Positions 53,479 to 63,997 of a DNA stretch of 64,000 nucleotides are shown here, piece after piece. Both the position numbers and the translations under genes were made by a program. A model generated the notes under the pieces. That model saw nothing but the letters and a program-made list of their open reading frames with translations. It made no database searches and was not told the origin of the DNA. Source of the stretch: Leptolyngbya sp. PCC 6406 (GTDB lineage: Bacteria; Cyanobacteriota; Cyanobacteriia; Phormidesmidales; Phormidesmidaceae); NCBI RefSeq assembly GCF_000332095.2, contig NZ_KI913949.1, positions 437,237 to 501,236 on the forward strand. The letters are read 5' to 3'. The stretch's first letter is position 1, and the number at the start of each line of letters is the position of its first letter.

Positions 53479-54060
53479 TTAGGCGCTTTGTTTGACCAGC
53501 AACGATGCAGCAGGTATGCCGACAGACTTGACTGGGGTTAGTTGCTGAATTTGCCACTGGCTGGGATTCCAGCCCTCGGCCAGCCAACCCCCGGCCTGCT
53601 GGTCGTAAACGATCGCTTCCAAGCTGCGGTAGTTGAAACTGAAAAAACCATGGGTGGCAGCGTTGGAGCCGGAGAAGAGCGCACCGGGAAAATCTAGGTT
53701 GCACTGCCCGTATACGGTATCGAAGTAGAGGGGCGATCGCAGGTTGAGATCCTGATACGCTGCTGTTAGCGATCGCAGATTGAACACCAGATTGGGCCGA
53801 TTCCAGAGGTGATCTCCCTCTAACCAGCCCTCTAACTGCCCTCCAGACTCAAAGGTATAGAGGAACTGAAATCGTGCCGTCCGCAGGCGCGGCGGCGGCG
53901 GCAAAGCCTGTAGGGCCTGTCGCCTCTCTCTTCTAGGCTGGTTACCCTGAGCCCGCACAACAAAATTCCCGTGGTGTATGTGTACTGACTGGATGACCGC
54001 TGCTGAGTAATGAGCTTGAGCTGCGGTACGTCCTGCACCCGATAGGTTTGGCTGACTCAT
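53479..54060 (-). CDS. Conserved hypothetical protein
   Basis: I do not recognise the family. The 193-residue soluble protein has a basic N-terminal part (HIHHGNFVVRAQGNQPRRERRQALQALPPPPRLRTARFQFLYTF) and a beta-rich C-terminal half (ESGGQLEGWLEGDHLWNRPNLVFNLRSLTAAYQDLNLRSPLYFDTVYGQCNLDFPGALFSGSNAATHGFFSFNYRSLEAIVYDQQAGGWLAEGWNPSQW). Repeated aromatic and Gly positions suggest a beta-barrel or sandwich. It has no signal peptide and stands alone. Confidence 0.7.
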   Translation of the reverse strand: MSQPNLSGAGRTAAQAHYSAAVIQSVHIHHGNFVVRAQGNQPRRERRQALQALPPPPRLRTARFQFLYTFESGGQLEGWLEGDHLWNRPNLVFNLRSLTAAYQDLNLRSPLYFDTVYGQCNLDFPGALFSGSNAATHGFFSFNYRSLEAIVYDQQAGGWLAEGWNPSQWQIQQLTPVKSVGIPAASLLVKQSA

Positions 54061-54335
54061 TCCGCTAGGGTGGACGGAGGCATCAGCTCCTGCGAAGTCC
54101 TACGCAAGTTACCCTCTAAAACAATAAATTTATTTGTCTAAGATCCGTATTTTCTCTGGGGCTACTTCATGAAGACTTCTAAAATGCGATGCTAAATATT
54201 AAGCAGAGTTAAAGTTTCTGGTGAGCTTGATCCTGCTGCGGTGATGGCGGGTAAGTGTCCCAAGTTCAAGGACTGTTGCAAGCGAACCCCGGCCTAGTAG
54301 GATCGAAGCTACTGAGCAGAGATGGGGTGAAAGTG

Positions 54336-54860
54336 ATGCCAAGGACAGATATAAGTGCGATGGCCTTTGGCCAGTCAGTATCCATCGCACGGCGATGGAT
54401 ACTGACTGGCTTAGCGGTGTTGTTGATGGTTGTGGTTATCTCTCCCGTAGCCCAAGCCGAAAGCTTTGACCGTCAAAACCTCCGCATGAGGGATTTTTCG
54501 GGACAAGATCTGCGGGGCAATGACTACACTCGGGCAGATATGGCAGAGGTCAACCTGACCGGGGCCAATCTCCAGGGAGTCCGCCTCTTTGACACCAACC
54601 TCACCAAGGCGAATCTGGAAGGGGCAGACTTACGGGGAGCCACCCTGGACGGAGCCCGGTTCCTAGCCGCCAACCTGACTAACGCTATTTTGGCGGGCTC
54701 CTATGCCTTTAATACGGACTTTCGCAAGGCCATCATTGACGGGGCCGACTTCACCGATGTCTTTCTAGACCCCAAGACTAATGATCTTCTTTGCGCTGTG
54801 GCCCAGGGCACGAACCCCGTCACAGGCCGCGATACCCGAGATACGCTCTATTGTCCTTAA
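54336..54860 (+). CDS. Exported pentapeptide-repeat protein
   Basis: From the ATG at 54336 (after GGGGTGA) the protein is 174 residues. A signal peptide (RRWILTGLAVLLMVVVISPVAQAES) is followed by about 14 pentapeptide units A(D/N)LxX, for example AEVNLTGANLQGVRLFDTNLTKANLEGADLRGATLDGARFLAANLTNAILAG. Two Cys lie near the C-terminus. Similar proteins lie in the thylakoid lumen of cyanobacteria and chloroplasts; their right-handed beta-helix has no known activity. A 19-bp inverted repeat (54370-54410) lies within the signal-peptide codons. Confidence 0.87.
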   Translation: MPRTDISAMAFGQSVSIARRWILTGLAVLLMVVVISPVAQAESFDRQNLRMRDFSGQDLRGNDYTRADMAEVNLTGANLQGVRLFDTNLTKANLEGADLRGATLDGARFLAANLTNAILAGSYAFNTDFRKAIIDGADFTDVFLDPKTNDLLCAVAQGTNPVTGRDTRDTLYCP

Positions 54861-54872
54861 TCTATGGCTCCC

Positions 54873-55325
54873 CTAATTGCGGACTAACCACTTTTGACCG
54901 TTTAGTCGCTGAAGGACGTACAGCACCATCAGATCCAGGGTGATCTTGCGTTCGTCTCCCATGAATTGCTCAATCGTGCTGGCGCGATCGCGGCCCTCGG
55001 TGCAGTAGAAAAACTTAGGCCCCTTAATATCTTCCTGGGTAAACACTACGCTGAACTGGCGCTGGCTTGAGGGGAGTTGACCACTGACCTGCCAATAGGA
55101 TTCCGTGCCCGCTTGGTTTAAGGCTAGGGGGGCATCCTCAAAGCTCAGGCGAGTACCCTGAAATCCTCGCTCCGTCAATGCTGTTGCTAGGGTAGGGAGA
55201 TAGTGCTCTTGAATAAATTCTCCAAAGGGCTTGTCCTCCGGGGCAGGGGGCTTTTCCTTCTTGGCTTTGGCCTTGGCCGCAGCGGCAGGAGCCGTAGTCG
55301 GGGATTTCTTCTCGTCTTCAGCCAT
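54873..55325 (-). CDS. DUF2996 family protein
   Basis: The 150-residue protein has a Lys/Ala/Pro-rich N-terminus (about 1-32). DUF2996 follows: KPFGEFIQEHYLPTLATALTERGFQGTRLSFEDAPLALNQAGTESYWQVSGQLPSSQRQFSVVFTQEDIKGPKFFYCTEGRDRASTIEQFMGDERKITLDLMVLYVLQRLNGQKWLVRN. The family is restricted to cyanobacteria and plastid-bearing organisms and is uncharacterised. It is convergent with the pentapeptide gene at only 12 bases. Confidence 0.9.
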   Translation of the reverse strand: MAEDEKKSPTTAPAAAAKAKAKKEKPPAPEDKPFGEFIQEHYLPTLATALTERGFQGTRLSFEDAPLALNQAGTESYWQVSGQLPSSQRQFSVVFTQEDIKGPKFFYCTEGRDRASTIEQFMGDERKITLDLMVLYVLQRLNGQKWLVRN

Positions 55326-55433
55326 GGTATTTCCGAAAGATGATCACTCTGCCAGGGGTATAGAGCATCCTCGGGGACGCTCGTCCTAGGTATTAAGCAT
55401 TAGGATAAACCGCTTTCTGTCTCTGTCGCTTGC

Positions 55434-55493
55434 CGCGATGGCCCTTTGGGTCGGTCTAGCCCCTTTGGTGCGGCTACGCCAATGACCATCGCA
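55434..55493 (-). repeat. Family F palindromic repeat, expanded intergenic copy
   Basis: GCGATGGCCCTTTGGGTCGG then TCTAGCCCCTTTGGTGCGGC, ending ATGACCATCGC. The outer arms match the other copies, but the middle has an extra block (CTTTGGTGCGGCTACGCC) that is itself an inverted repeat. It lies in the 270-bp gap between the DUF2996 and fcl genes. Confidence 0.6.
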
Positions 55494-55595
55494 GTCCGTC
55501 TGAATTCTACCCTTCACGGGTTGGGGCTTGGAGTTGGGTCTGGGATTGGAATATCCCCCCAACCCAGACAACTTTGATCGTCCAGGTTCCTCCCG

Positions 55596-57637
<2,042 letters not shown>

Positions 57638-57974
57638 GGTTAATCGTTATCCTCAACAATGGGAAAGAAACCCGATGGGGTTACCTGGACTTCAACACAC
57701 ATAATGACGGTACACCTCATGACGGTGCCGTTTTTCACGCTTCAACCCTAAGGGTATTCCATCTCAAAAAGCATCCGACCGATTCTTCCCCGATTCAATT
57801 CTTCCCCGAATCGCCAGAACGGGAGGGTTGGGATCTGATGGAGCAGGCTCAAGCGCTCTTAAGGTGCCCATCCGCTTCCTAAACATACACACCGTCGAGA
57901 CGGGGCATTGTGCCATCTCGACGGTGTGTAGCTTGCCTATGGCCTAGGGTAGGTCCCTAGGTCGGTTGCCCTAT
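57638..57974. other. Intergenic region with a long hairpin after glutathione reductase
   Basis: A 337-bp gap. TACACACCGTCGAGA and TCTCGACGGTGTGTA (57886-57900 and 57916-57930) make a perfect 15-bp stem with a 15-base loop, downstream of the gor stop. A strong T tract is absent, so termination is only likely. The rest presumably holds the gmd promoter. No gene seen. Confidence 0.6.
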
Positions 57975-59327
57975 CTAGCGCATGGTGACAAACTCTTCGG
58001 CGGCGCTGGGGTGAATGCCCACGGTGGCGTCGAAGTTGGCCTTGGTGGCTCCGGTTTTAAGTGCGATCGCAACACCTTGGATAATTTCTGCTGCGTCATC
58101 CCCCACCATGTGGGCTCCTAGAACCCGATCCGTCTCCCGATGGACGATTAGCTTCATCAGGGTTTTGACTTGCATGTTGGGCAGAGTGTAGTACATGGGC
58201 CGGAACTTAGAGCGGAAGACCTGGATACCGTCTTCCCCATATTTCTCCACCGCCTCCGCCTCCGTCATGCCGACGGTGGCCGCTTCAGGCGTCGTGAAAA
58301 TGGCGGTGGGAACGTTCTCGTAGCTCATGGTGCGGGAGATGCCGCCAAATTCCGTGTCGGCAAAGGCGCGGCCCTCGTTGATGGCCACGGGGGTCAGGTT
58401 CATGCGATCGGTGCAGTCCCCGACGGCAAAGATGTTGGGCTCAGCGGTGCGGCTGTACTGGTCAGTTGCGATCGCACCTGCCGCCAGTTCCACCCCGGTC
58501 TGCTCCAGCCCCAGCCCCGCCAATTTTGGTTTCCGACCCAGAGCCGCCAAACTCACCGCATCCGCCACTAAAATTTCCTCACCCGCCTGGGTACGAACAG
58601 TGACATTCACCCCCTGCTCGGTCTTCTCAATACCGCGCAGATCCGTGTGGGCGAGGATGCGAATGCCCGACTCCGCCATTGCCCCCTGCACCTCCGCCTG
58701 AATATCGGCGTCAAAGCCCCGCAAAATCTTCTCAGAGCGGATTACCTGAGTCACCTCAGTGCCCAAGCCATTCAGAATGCAGGCAAACTCACAACCGATA
58801 TAGCCCCCACCCAAAATCACCATGCGCTCGGGCTGGTTAGGCAAGTGGAAAATGTCATCAGAGGTGATGGCGTGCTCAATGCCGGGAAGGGGCGGTTTCA
58901 CCGGCTCTCCCCCCACAGCGATGAGAATCTTGTCCGCCGTTACCTTGTCATCCCCCACCGCCAGGGTATGGGCGTCGATGAAACTAGCATGGTGGGGAAA
59001 AACAGTTACCTGAGAGTTATCCAACATGCGCTGGTAAATCCCATTCAGCCGCAGCACCTCATTGTTCACCGCAGCGGTCAGGTGGCCCCAGTCAAAGCTG
59101 CTTTCCACCGGACTCCAGCCATAGCCCACCGCAGCATGGAAATACTCGGGAAAATGAGAGGCGTAGACCATCAGCTTTTTGGGCACACAACCCCGGTTTA
59201 CACAGGTGCCCCCCAAGGTCCAGGATTCCGCAATACCGACCTTGGCTCCGTGCTGGGCGGCACGGCGGGCTGAGGCGATGCCGCCGGACCCAGCCCCGAT
59301 CACAAATAGGTCAAAGTCATAGCTCAT
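57975..59327 (-). CDS. gor: Glutathione reductase
   Basis: The 450-residue flavoprotein disulfide reductase has DLFVIGAGSGGIASARRAA (FAD), the redox pair Cys42/Cys47 in GGTCVNRGCVPKK, MVILGGGYIGCEFACIL (NADPH), FAVGDCTDRMNLTPVAINEGRAFADT, and a C-terminal HPSAAEEFVTMR with the catalytic His-Glu. It reduces glutathione disulfide with NADPH. The His-Pro-(S/T)-x-x-E-E pattern is general for the family; the fingerprint around the Cys pair favours glutathione over mercury or dihydrolipoamide. The peroxiredoxin gene lies upstream in the same direction. Confidence 0.94.
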   Translation of the reverse strand: MSYDFDLFVIGAGSGGIASARRAAQHGAKVGIAESWTLGGTCVNRGCVPKKLMVYASHFPEYFHAAVGYGWSPVESSFDWGHLTAAVNNEVLRLNGIYQRMLDNSQVTVFPHHASFIDAHTLAVGDDKVTADKILIAVGGEPVKPPLPGIEHAITSDDIFHLPNQPERMVILGGGYIGCEFACILNGLGTEVTQVIRSEKILRGFDADIQAEVQGAMAESGIRILAHTDLRGIEKTEQGVNVTVRTQAGEEILVADAVSLAALGRKPKLAGLGLEQTGVELAAGAIATDQYSRTAEPNIFAVGDCTDRMNLTPVAINEGRAFADTEFGGISRTMSYENVPTAIFTTPEAATVGMTEAEAVEKYGEDGIQVFRSKFRPMYYTLPNMQVKTLMKLIVHRETDRVLGAHMVGDDAAEIIQGVAIALKTGATKANFDATVGIHPSAAEEFVTMR

Positions 59328-59569
59328 GGTGATTGTCCCCTCCAGCCAATAGCAAATGGCAACTTTCAGTACAGTCTTGTCAACACCGTAAATTCCAGCG
59401 GGGATGACTGGGAGAACGCGACTCCCGTGAATCCGCTACCCCTTCCCCCTAAAACTCCCCATAGCAAAGGGGAGACCGTCAGTTGGCCTCCCCTTACCTT
59501 AGACCCTATTCCTGCCACCAGAAGGATGCTCCTTCGGCCCCAGTCTGGCGGACCTTTGGCCTACTAGGA

Positions 59570-60106
59570 CTACGCCTTGGCACTCTTCAGGTAGGTCAGC
59601 ATCGTATCTGCGTCAGACACCTCGAAGGGATCGGTGGGACAGTTGTCGCTGAAGTCAGGCTCGATGAAGATTTTTTCAATCGCGCCGTCGTTCACCACCA
59701 TGGAGTAGCGCCAAGACCGCAGCCCAAAGCCCAGATTAGACTTGTCCACCAACATCCCCATCTTGCGGGTAAATTCACCGTTGCCGTCGGGCAGCAGGAC
59801 TACCTTGTCAGCACCCTGGGCCTTGCCCCACTGGAACATGACAAAAGCATCGTTCACAGAGATACAGAGGATTTCATCAACACCTTGGGCCTTGATGTCC
59901 TCGTACAGTTCCTCATAACGAGGCAGGTGGGTGGAGGAACAGGTGGGGGTAAAGGCTCCGGGTAGAGAGAAGACCACCACTCGCTTACCGCCAAAGATTT
60001 CCTGGGTGGTGCGATCTTGCCAACGGAAGGGATTTGGCCCCTCGACGGACTCATCCCGTACGCGGGTCTTGAATACAACGTCGGGTACGCGCTCAATTAC
60101 AGCCAT
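59570..60106 (-). CDS. Type II peroxiredoxin (PrxII)
   Basis: From the ATG at 60106 after AGAGG the protein is 178 residues. The peroxidatic Cys56 lies in [56 protein letters not shown], the PrxII/Prx5 pattern. It reduces peroxides using glutathione/glutaredoxin-type donors, which fits with gor 240 bases downstream. It is divergent from a PerR-type regulator gene. The shared upstream region has two PerR-box-like palindromes. The same arrangement is known for sll1621/slr1738 in Synechocystis 6803 (established knowledge). Confidence 0.94.
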   Translation of the reverse strand: MAVIERVPDVVFKTRVRDESVEGPNPFRWQDRTTQEIFGGKRVVVFSLPGAFTPTCSSTHLPRYEELYEDIKAQGVDEILCISVNDAFVMFQWGKAQGADKVVLLPDGNGEFTRKMGMLVDKSNLGFGLRSWRYSMVVNDGAIEKIFIEPDFSDNCPTDPFEVSDADTMLTYLKSAKA

Positions 60107-60526
60107 AACAACCTCTGCGTCTAGTTTTTGAAAATCCACAGAGCATCTGAGCCCTGCCCTAGGTATCTGTCCGTAATACGGGCGAAGGACTGCATCCTAG
60201 CCAAGACAGGAGCCGCTAGCATTGGAGATCCAGCTCTATGGATGTTGTGGATAGCCCTTCGGCCTCCATAAGTTAGAATAGTTCTAAATTCGGAAACTGA
60301 CAACAGGTTAGAATATTTCTAGTTTAAGGAGCGGACCTTAGGGACTCGCAAGAAAATAAGGTACCAATTGCCACCTTGCCTATTGGTGCATTGCTTCGCC
60401 GTAGGGCTATGCACCGCAGAGATGCTACTAGGATAAAAAGGGAATGTATTGTCATCCTTCGGACATCCGCAAGCCATTCCGCCTGCCCCCCAAATTCATA
60501 CTGAAGCCACAGCTCCACGAATCGAG
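60107..60526. promoter_or_regulatory. Divergent prxII-perR regulatory region
   Basis: It holds two 15-bp palindromes: TTAGAATAGTTCTAA (60273-60287) and TTAGAATATTTCTAG (60308-60322), their centres 35 bases apart. Both fit the 7-1-7 form of a PerR box. To the right a truncated family D end (60336-60362) and a 'gcattgcttcgc' palindrome (60383-60416) separate the boxes from perR. Confidence 0.75.
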
Positions 60527-60973
60527 ATGAGTGAACTCTCACCAAATGCCATCGTTGCCAATCTCAAGGCCCAAGGGCTGCGGGTAACCCCCCAGCGCTA
60601 TGCCGTCTATACTAATTTGCTGGGGCGTAGGGACCACCCCACAGTGGAGCAATTGCTGGCGGACCTGAATCAGGGGGGGCCTGTCTCGTCCCAAGCGACG
60701 GTCTATAACTCGTTGCAGGCTCTACGGGAGGTGGGGTTGATTCGGGAGGTGCTGCTGGAGGAGGGGGTGTCGCGCTACGACGCCAATGTGTCGCCCCACC
60801 ACCATTTCCGCTGCCGTTGCTGTGGCTGCATTGAAGATATTCCCTGGGATGCCTTTGGCCCTTTGGCTAAAGCCGCTCTCCGTCCAGGACTCCAGCCGGA
60901 ATCCTATGAGGTCACGGTACAGGGGATCTGCGATCGCTGTTCATCGCCCAACAATCCGTGCGATGCTGGTTAA
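60527..60973 (+). CDS. perR: Fur-family regulator, probably PerR
   Basis: From the ATG at 60527 the protein is 148 residues. An upstream in-frame start adds 26 residues of poor likeness. The winged helix has LKAQGLRVTPQRYAVYTNLLGRRDHPTVEQLLADL and SSQATVYNSLQALREVGLIREV. The metal region is SRYDANVSPHHHFRCRCCGCIEDI, with a second Cys pair in GICDRC for structural zinc. Asp in RYDAN is the residue that favours PerR-type peroxide sensing. Divergence from the peroxiredoxin gene and adjacent palindromes support PerR over Fur or Zur. Confidence 0.9.
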   Translation: MSELSPNAIVANLKAQGLRVTPQRYAVYTNLLGRRDHPTVEQLLADLNQGGPVSSQATVYNSLQALREVGLIREVLLEEGVSRYDANVSPHHHFRCRCCGCIEDIPWDAFGPLAKAALRPGLQPESYEVTVQGICDRCSSPNNPCDAG

Positions 60974-61079
60974 GGTTGGATCTAAATCGGATATCTATAA
61001 AATTCGGAATTCAGATCAAGATCCGATAATATTGGCACTACATTAAATTGACCTCCTGACAGGTTTTCCCCTCCGGCCT

Positions 61080-62387
61080 ATGAACCCTGCTCTGACTCAG
61101 TTCGGCGATCAGATGTCCCACCTGACAGGGGTTCGGGCCATCATGAAAGACATTATTGAGACCCTGCGAGCGGGAAACGGTCAAACTTTTATTAACCTCA
61201 GTGCGGGAAATCCGGTAATCCTGCCCGAGGTAGAACAGCTCTGGCGGGATTGCACCGCCCAGCTTTTAGCCAGTTCTGACTACGGCGAAGTGGTTTGCCG
61301 CTACGGTTCTAGCCAAGGGTATGAACCCTTCGTTGAGGCGGTGCTGGGGGACTACAACCAGCGCTATGGTCTCTCCATGACTGAGCGCAACGTCCTAATC
61401 ACCCCCGGTAGCCAAGCCCTGTATTTCTTTGCGGCCAATGCCTTTGGCGGCTATACCCGTGATGGCGTACTCAAGGACATTGTGCTGCCCCTGAGCCCGG
61501 ACTACACCGGGTATGGCGGTGTTTCACTAGTGCAGGAAGCGCTGCGAGCCTATAAACCCACGTTGGATATTGTCGAGCCCCATCGTTTCAAGTACCGCCC
61601 CGACTTTGACCAGCTCGAAATTACCGATCACACCGGCTTTGTCCTCTTCTCACGGCCCTGCAATCCCACGGGGAATGTGTTGACGGATGAAGAGGTGAAC
61701 CGGATTGCCGCCCTAGCCGCAGCCCACAACGTTCCCGTCTTCGTGGACTCGGCCTATGCTCCGCCCTACCCGGCCTTGAACTTCACCGACATGGCTCCGG
61801 TGTTTGGGGACAATATGGTGCATTGCGTCAGCCTCTCCAAAGCAGGATTGCCCGGAGAGCGCATCGGCATCGCTCTAGGGGACGAGGCCATTATTCAAGT
61901 GCTGCAATCCTTCCAGACCAATTTCTGTATCCACTCCTCCCGCTATGGGCAAGCGATCGCAGCTCAAGCCATCGCCTCTGGAGCCTTAGCGGAAATTTCT
62001 GAGCGGGTAATTCGACCCCACTACGCCCACAAGTTCACCGTGCTGGAGGAGAATTTGGACGCCTACATGCCGAAGGAGGTGCCTTGGTTCCTCCATCGGG
62101 GCGAGGGAGCCATTTTTGCATGGCTGTGGTTTGATCAGCTCCCCATCAGTGATTGGGAACTCTACCAGGCCCTGAAGCAGTACGGTGTGATTACGGTGCC
62201 TGGAAGCCCCTTCTTCCCCGGCATTAAGGAAGACTGGCCCCATACCCATCAGTGCATTCGCATTAGCCTGACTGCTACCGATGACGAGATCGCTACGGGC
62301 ATGAGGCACCTTGCTACCGTTGTGAATCAGGTGTATCAGCCGGTGCTCCAGTCATCAGCTCCAGTGGCAGCGAGTCTCCTTAGTTAG
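61080..62387 (+). CDS. avtA: Valine--pyruvate transaminase
   Basis: The 435-residue fold-type I PLP aminotransferase has INLSAGNPVILPEVEQLWRD, YGSSQGYEPFVEAV, ITPGSQALYFFAANAFGG, FSRPCNPTGNVLTDEE, VDSAYAPPYPALNF and the PLP Lys in HCVSLSKAGLPGERIGIA. The combination matches AvtA, which exchanges amino groups among valine, alanine and their keto acids. Another branched-chain or alanine aminotransferase activity cannot be excluded. rimM begins only 24 bases downstream, so the two may be cotranscribed. Confidence 0.9.
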   Translation: MNPALTQFGDQMSHLTGVRAIMKDIIETLRAGNGQTFINLSAGNPVILPEVEQLWRDCTAQLLASSDYGEVVCRYGSSQGYEPFVEAVLGDYNQRYGLSMTERNVLITPGSQALYFFAANAFGGYTRDGVLKDIVLPLSPDYTGYGGVSLVQEALRAYKPTLDIVEPHRFKYRPDFDQLEITDHTGFVLFSRPCNPTGNVLTDEEVNRIAALAAAHNVPVFVDSAYAPPYPALNFTDMAPVFGDNMVHCVSLSKAGLPGERIGIALGDEAIIQVLQSFQTNFCIHSSRYGQAIAAQAIASGALAEISERVIRPHYAHKFTVLEENLDAYMPKEVPWFLHRGEGAIFAWLWFDQLPISDWELYQALKQYGVITVPGSPFFPGIKEDWPHTHQCIRISLTATDDEIATGMRHLATVVNQVYQPVLQSSAPVAASLLS

Positions 62388-62411
62388 GGTTCTAGCGTCT
62401 TGCAACACCCT

Positions 62412-63017
62412 ATGTGGACGGTAATTGGCCGTGTGGTATCTTCCCAAGGACTCAAGGGGGAGGTCCGAATTTATCCTGACACTGATTTCCCCGAGCGGTT
62501 TCTTACCCCTGGTAAGCGGTGGCTGCGGCGTCAGCCCAATGCGGAACCTGAGCTTTTGACGTTGGTGACTGGACGGTGCCTAGAGGGCAAAGGCTTGTAT
62601 GTGGTGCAGTTTGCCGAAATCCAGCAGCGGGAGCAGGCAGACGCCCTGAAGAATGCTGAGATTCTAGTCTCTGCCCAGGATCGTCCCCCCCTAGAGCCGG
62701 GGGAATTTCATGTCAGTGACTTGGTGGGGTTAGAGGTGCGCCTCCAGACTAATGGGGAGGCCATCGGCATCGTCGTGGACTTGTTCGCTGCGGGCAATGA
62801 TCTGCTGGCGGTGGAACTGTTTGCCCAGACCGACCCTAAAGCTGGCGGTGAGCCTGTGAAGGTCTCGTCCGGTCGTTCCTCCAGCCGTTCCCCTAAAACT
62901 TCTTCTCGCAAACTGCTGCCCGTACTGGTGCCCTTTGTTCACGAAATTGTGCCTACGGTCAATCTGGCTGAGGGCTTTCTGGAAATTAATCCACCACCGG
63001 GATTGTTGGATGAGTAG
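62412..63017 (+). CDS. rimM: Ribosome maturation factor RimM
   Basis: From ATG 62412 the protein is 201 residues; a TTG at 62400 would add four. The N-domain is WTVIGRVVSSQGLKGEVRIYPDTDFPERFLTPGKRWL. The PRC-barrel starts EFHVSDLVGLEVRLQTNGEAIGIVVDLFAAGNDLLAVE and ends VLVPFVHEIVPTVNLAEGFLEINPPPGLL. RimM helps assemble the 30S head near S19. A Ser/Arg/Lys-rich insert of about 22 residues (KVSSGRSSSRSPKTSSRK) in the barrel loop is longer than in most bacterial RimM. Confidence 0.95.
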   Translation: MWTVIGRVVSSQGLKGEVRIYPDTDFPERFLTPGKRWLRRQPNAEPELLTLVTGRCLEGKGLYVVQFAEIQQREQADALKNAEILVSAQDRPPLEPGEFHVSDLVGLEVRLQTNGEAIGIVVDLFAAGNDLLAVELFAQTDPKAGGEPVKVSSGRSSSRSPKTSSRKLLPVLVPFVHEIVPTVNLAEGFLEINPPPGLLDE

Positions 63018-63048
63018 GGCATTTGTCTGTATTTAATTTGTCTGCATT

Positions 63049-63097
63049 TAAATCTTGGGGGTCAAAGACCCTCAAGATTTTCTTGCCAGAACACTAG
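63049..63097 (+). repeat. Family E short palindromic repeat, copy 2
   Basis: ATCTTGGGGGTCAAAGACCC then TCAAGATTTTCTTGCCAGAACACTAG. The CTA at 63094-63096 is the stop codon (TAG) of the minus-strand RAYT-like gene. Partner copy is at 49171-49217. Confidence 0.55.
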
Positions 63098-63708
63098 GAC
63101 GCGGCGGGGTGGGACAGCATTTGGCGTACCCGCTGGAGCACAGTCTGGTCTGGCAGCAGGCGTTCTTGATAGCTACGCTGCCAAACGGATGATCCAGGAT
63201 GGTTCCTGATCAGGTTAATGCGCTTGGCTGCTGCTGCTTTGTACCCAGCGACGAAGGAGGAGAGGAGTCGGGGTTTGTTTGAGACGGGGGATCCGTAACC
63301 TTTATTGCCTATTGGTTCGCGGATAATGACAATACCTTGGAGCTGATCGCTGGAAATATCCCAGCAGTCTAGCTCGATCCCCCGCTTGCCCTGGGGCGAT
63401 CGCAACCATTCGTCGGCGGCTACCTGGCCTAGGGCGTTGAGTTGAAAACAACCGTCTACTAGGTGGCCAAACAGGGGTTCTTGGTTATGGGTCGTGAGCT
63501 TGATCAGGTAACATGCCGCCTCTATGGGTATGGGAACCACAGAGGGGCAAGATTTAGCCAGGTCAGCACGATGGTGGTTCAAGGGAAGATCCTGGAAGGT
63601 AGGGGCATGCACACTGTCGAGCCTAGGGTTCCCAATGCTGGGGAAATTCCATCCCTGACGTTGGCTCACCTCAGAAGCTGGGGTAGAAGTCCAGGTTAAA
63701 GGACTCAT
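63094..63708 (-). CDS. RAYT-like (Y1 transposase-related) protein lacking HUH histidines
   Basis: From the ATG at 63708 (after GGAG) the protein is 204 residues. Residues about 60-200 align with REP-associated tyrosine transposases by pattern: ACYLIKLTTHNQEPLFGHLVDGCFQLNALGQVAADEWLRSPQ, IELDCWDISSDQLQGIVII, KPRLLSSFVAGYKAAAAKRINLIRNHPGSSVWQRSYQERLL and VRQMLSHP. The family metal motif NHLHG is DQLQG here: both His are Gln. The catalytic-region Tyr (RSYQER) remains. The protein is therefore probably not a nuclease and may be a domesticated DNA- or RNA-binding protein. Starts at 63720 or GTG 63762 are possible. Confidence 0.75.
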   Translation of the reverse strand: MSPLTWTSTPASEVSQRQGWNFPSIGNPRLDSVHAPTFQDLPLNHHRADLAKSCPSVVPIPIEAACYLIKLTTHNQEPLFGHLVDGCFQLNALGQVAADEWLRSPQGKRGIELDCWDISSDQLQGIVIIREPIGNKGYGSPVSNKPRLLSSFVAGYKAAAAKRINLIRNHPGSSVWQRSYQERLLPDQTVLQRVRQMLSHPAAS

Positions 63709-63957
63709 GGTAGGCTCCATCGCATCAAGGCGATGGTGTAACGGAGCAGAGTATCCGCCCACAATCCTTGGTGCTGGCTTTGGATAGGGTTACTGTAGGC
63801 GTTGAAAACCATGGGTTTTACCACGTCTGGCTTTCACGCTTATTGTTGTCTGAAGCCGGTACCAATTGCTTGCGTAATTATCGGGAAAGCGGCTTCGGGA
63901 TTTTGCCGGAGAGCAGTGTTCCTCAGGACGGAGGGTGGAGGGTGGAGGGTGTTGGGG

Positions 63958-63997
63958 TATTGGGGTATTGGGGTATTGGGGTATTGGGGTATTGGGG
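63958..63997. repeat. Tandem octamer (TATTGGGG) x5
   Basis: Five uninterrupted copies of TATTGGGG at the right edge of the window, preceded by G-rich repeats (GGAGGGTGGAGGG near 63931-63950). Two units of the same octamer occur at about 10740-10756. It is a short tandemly repeated repetitive sequence of the kind common in cyanobacterial genomes. Confidence 0.85.
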
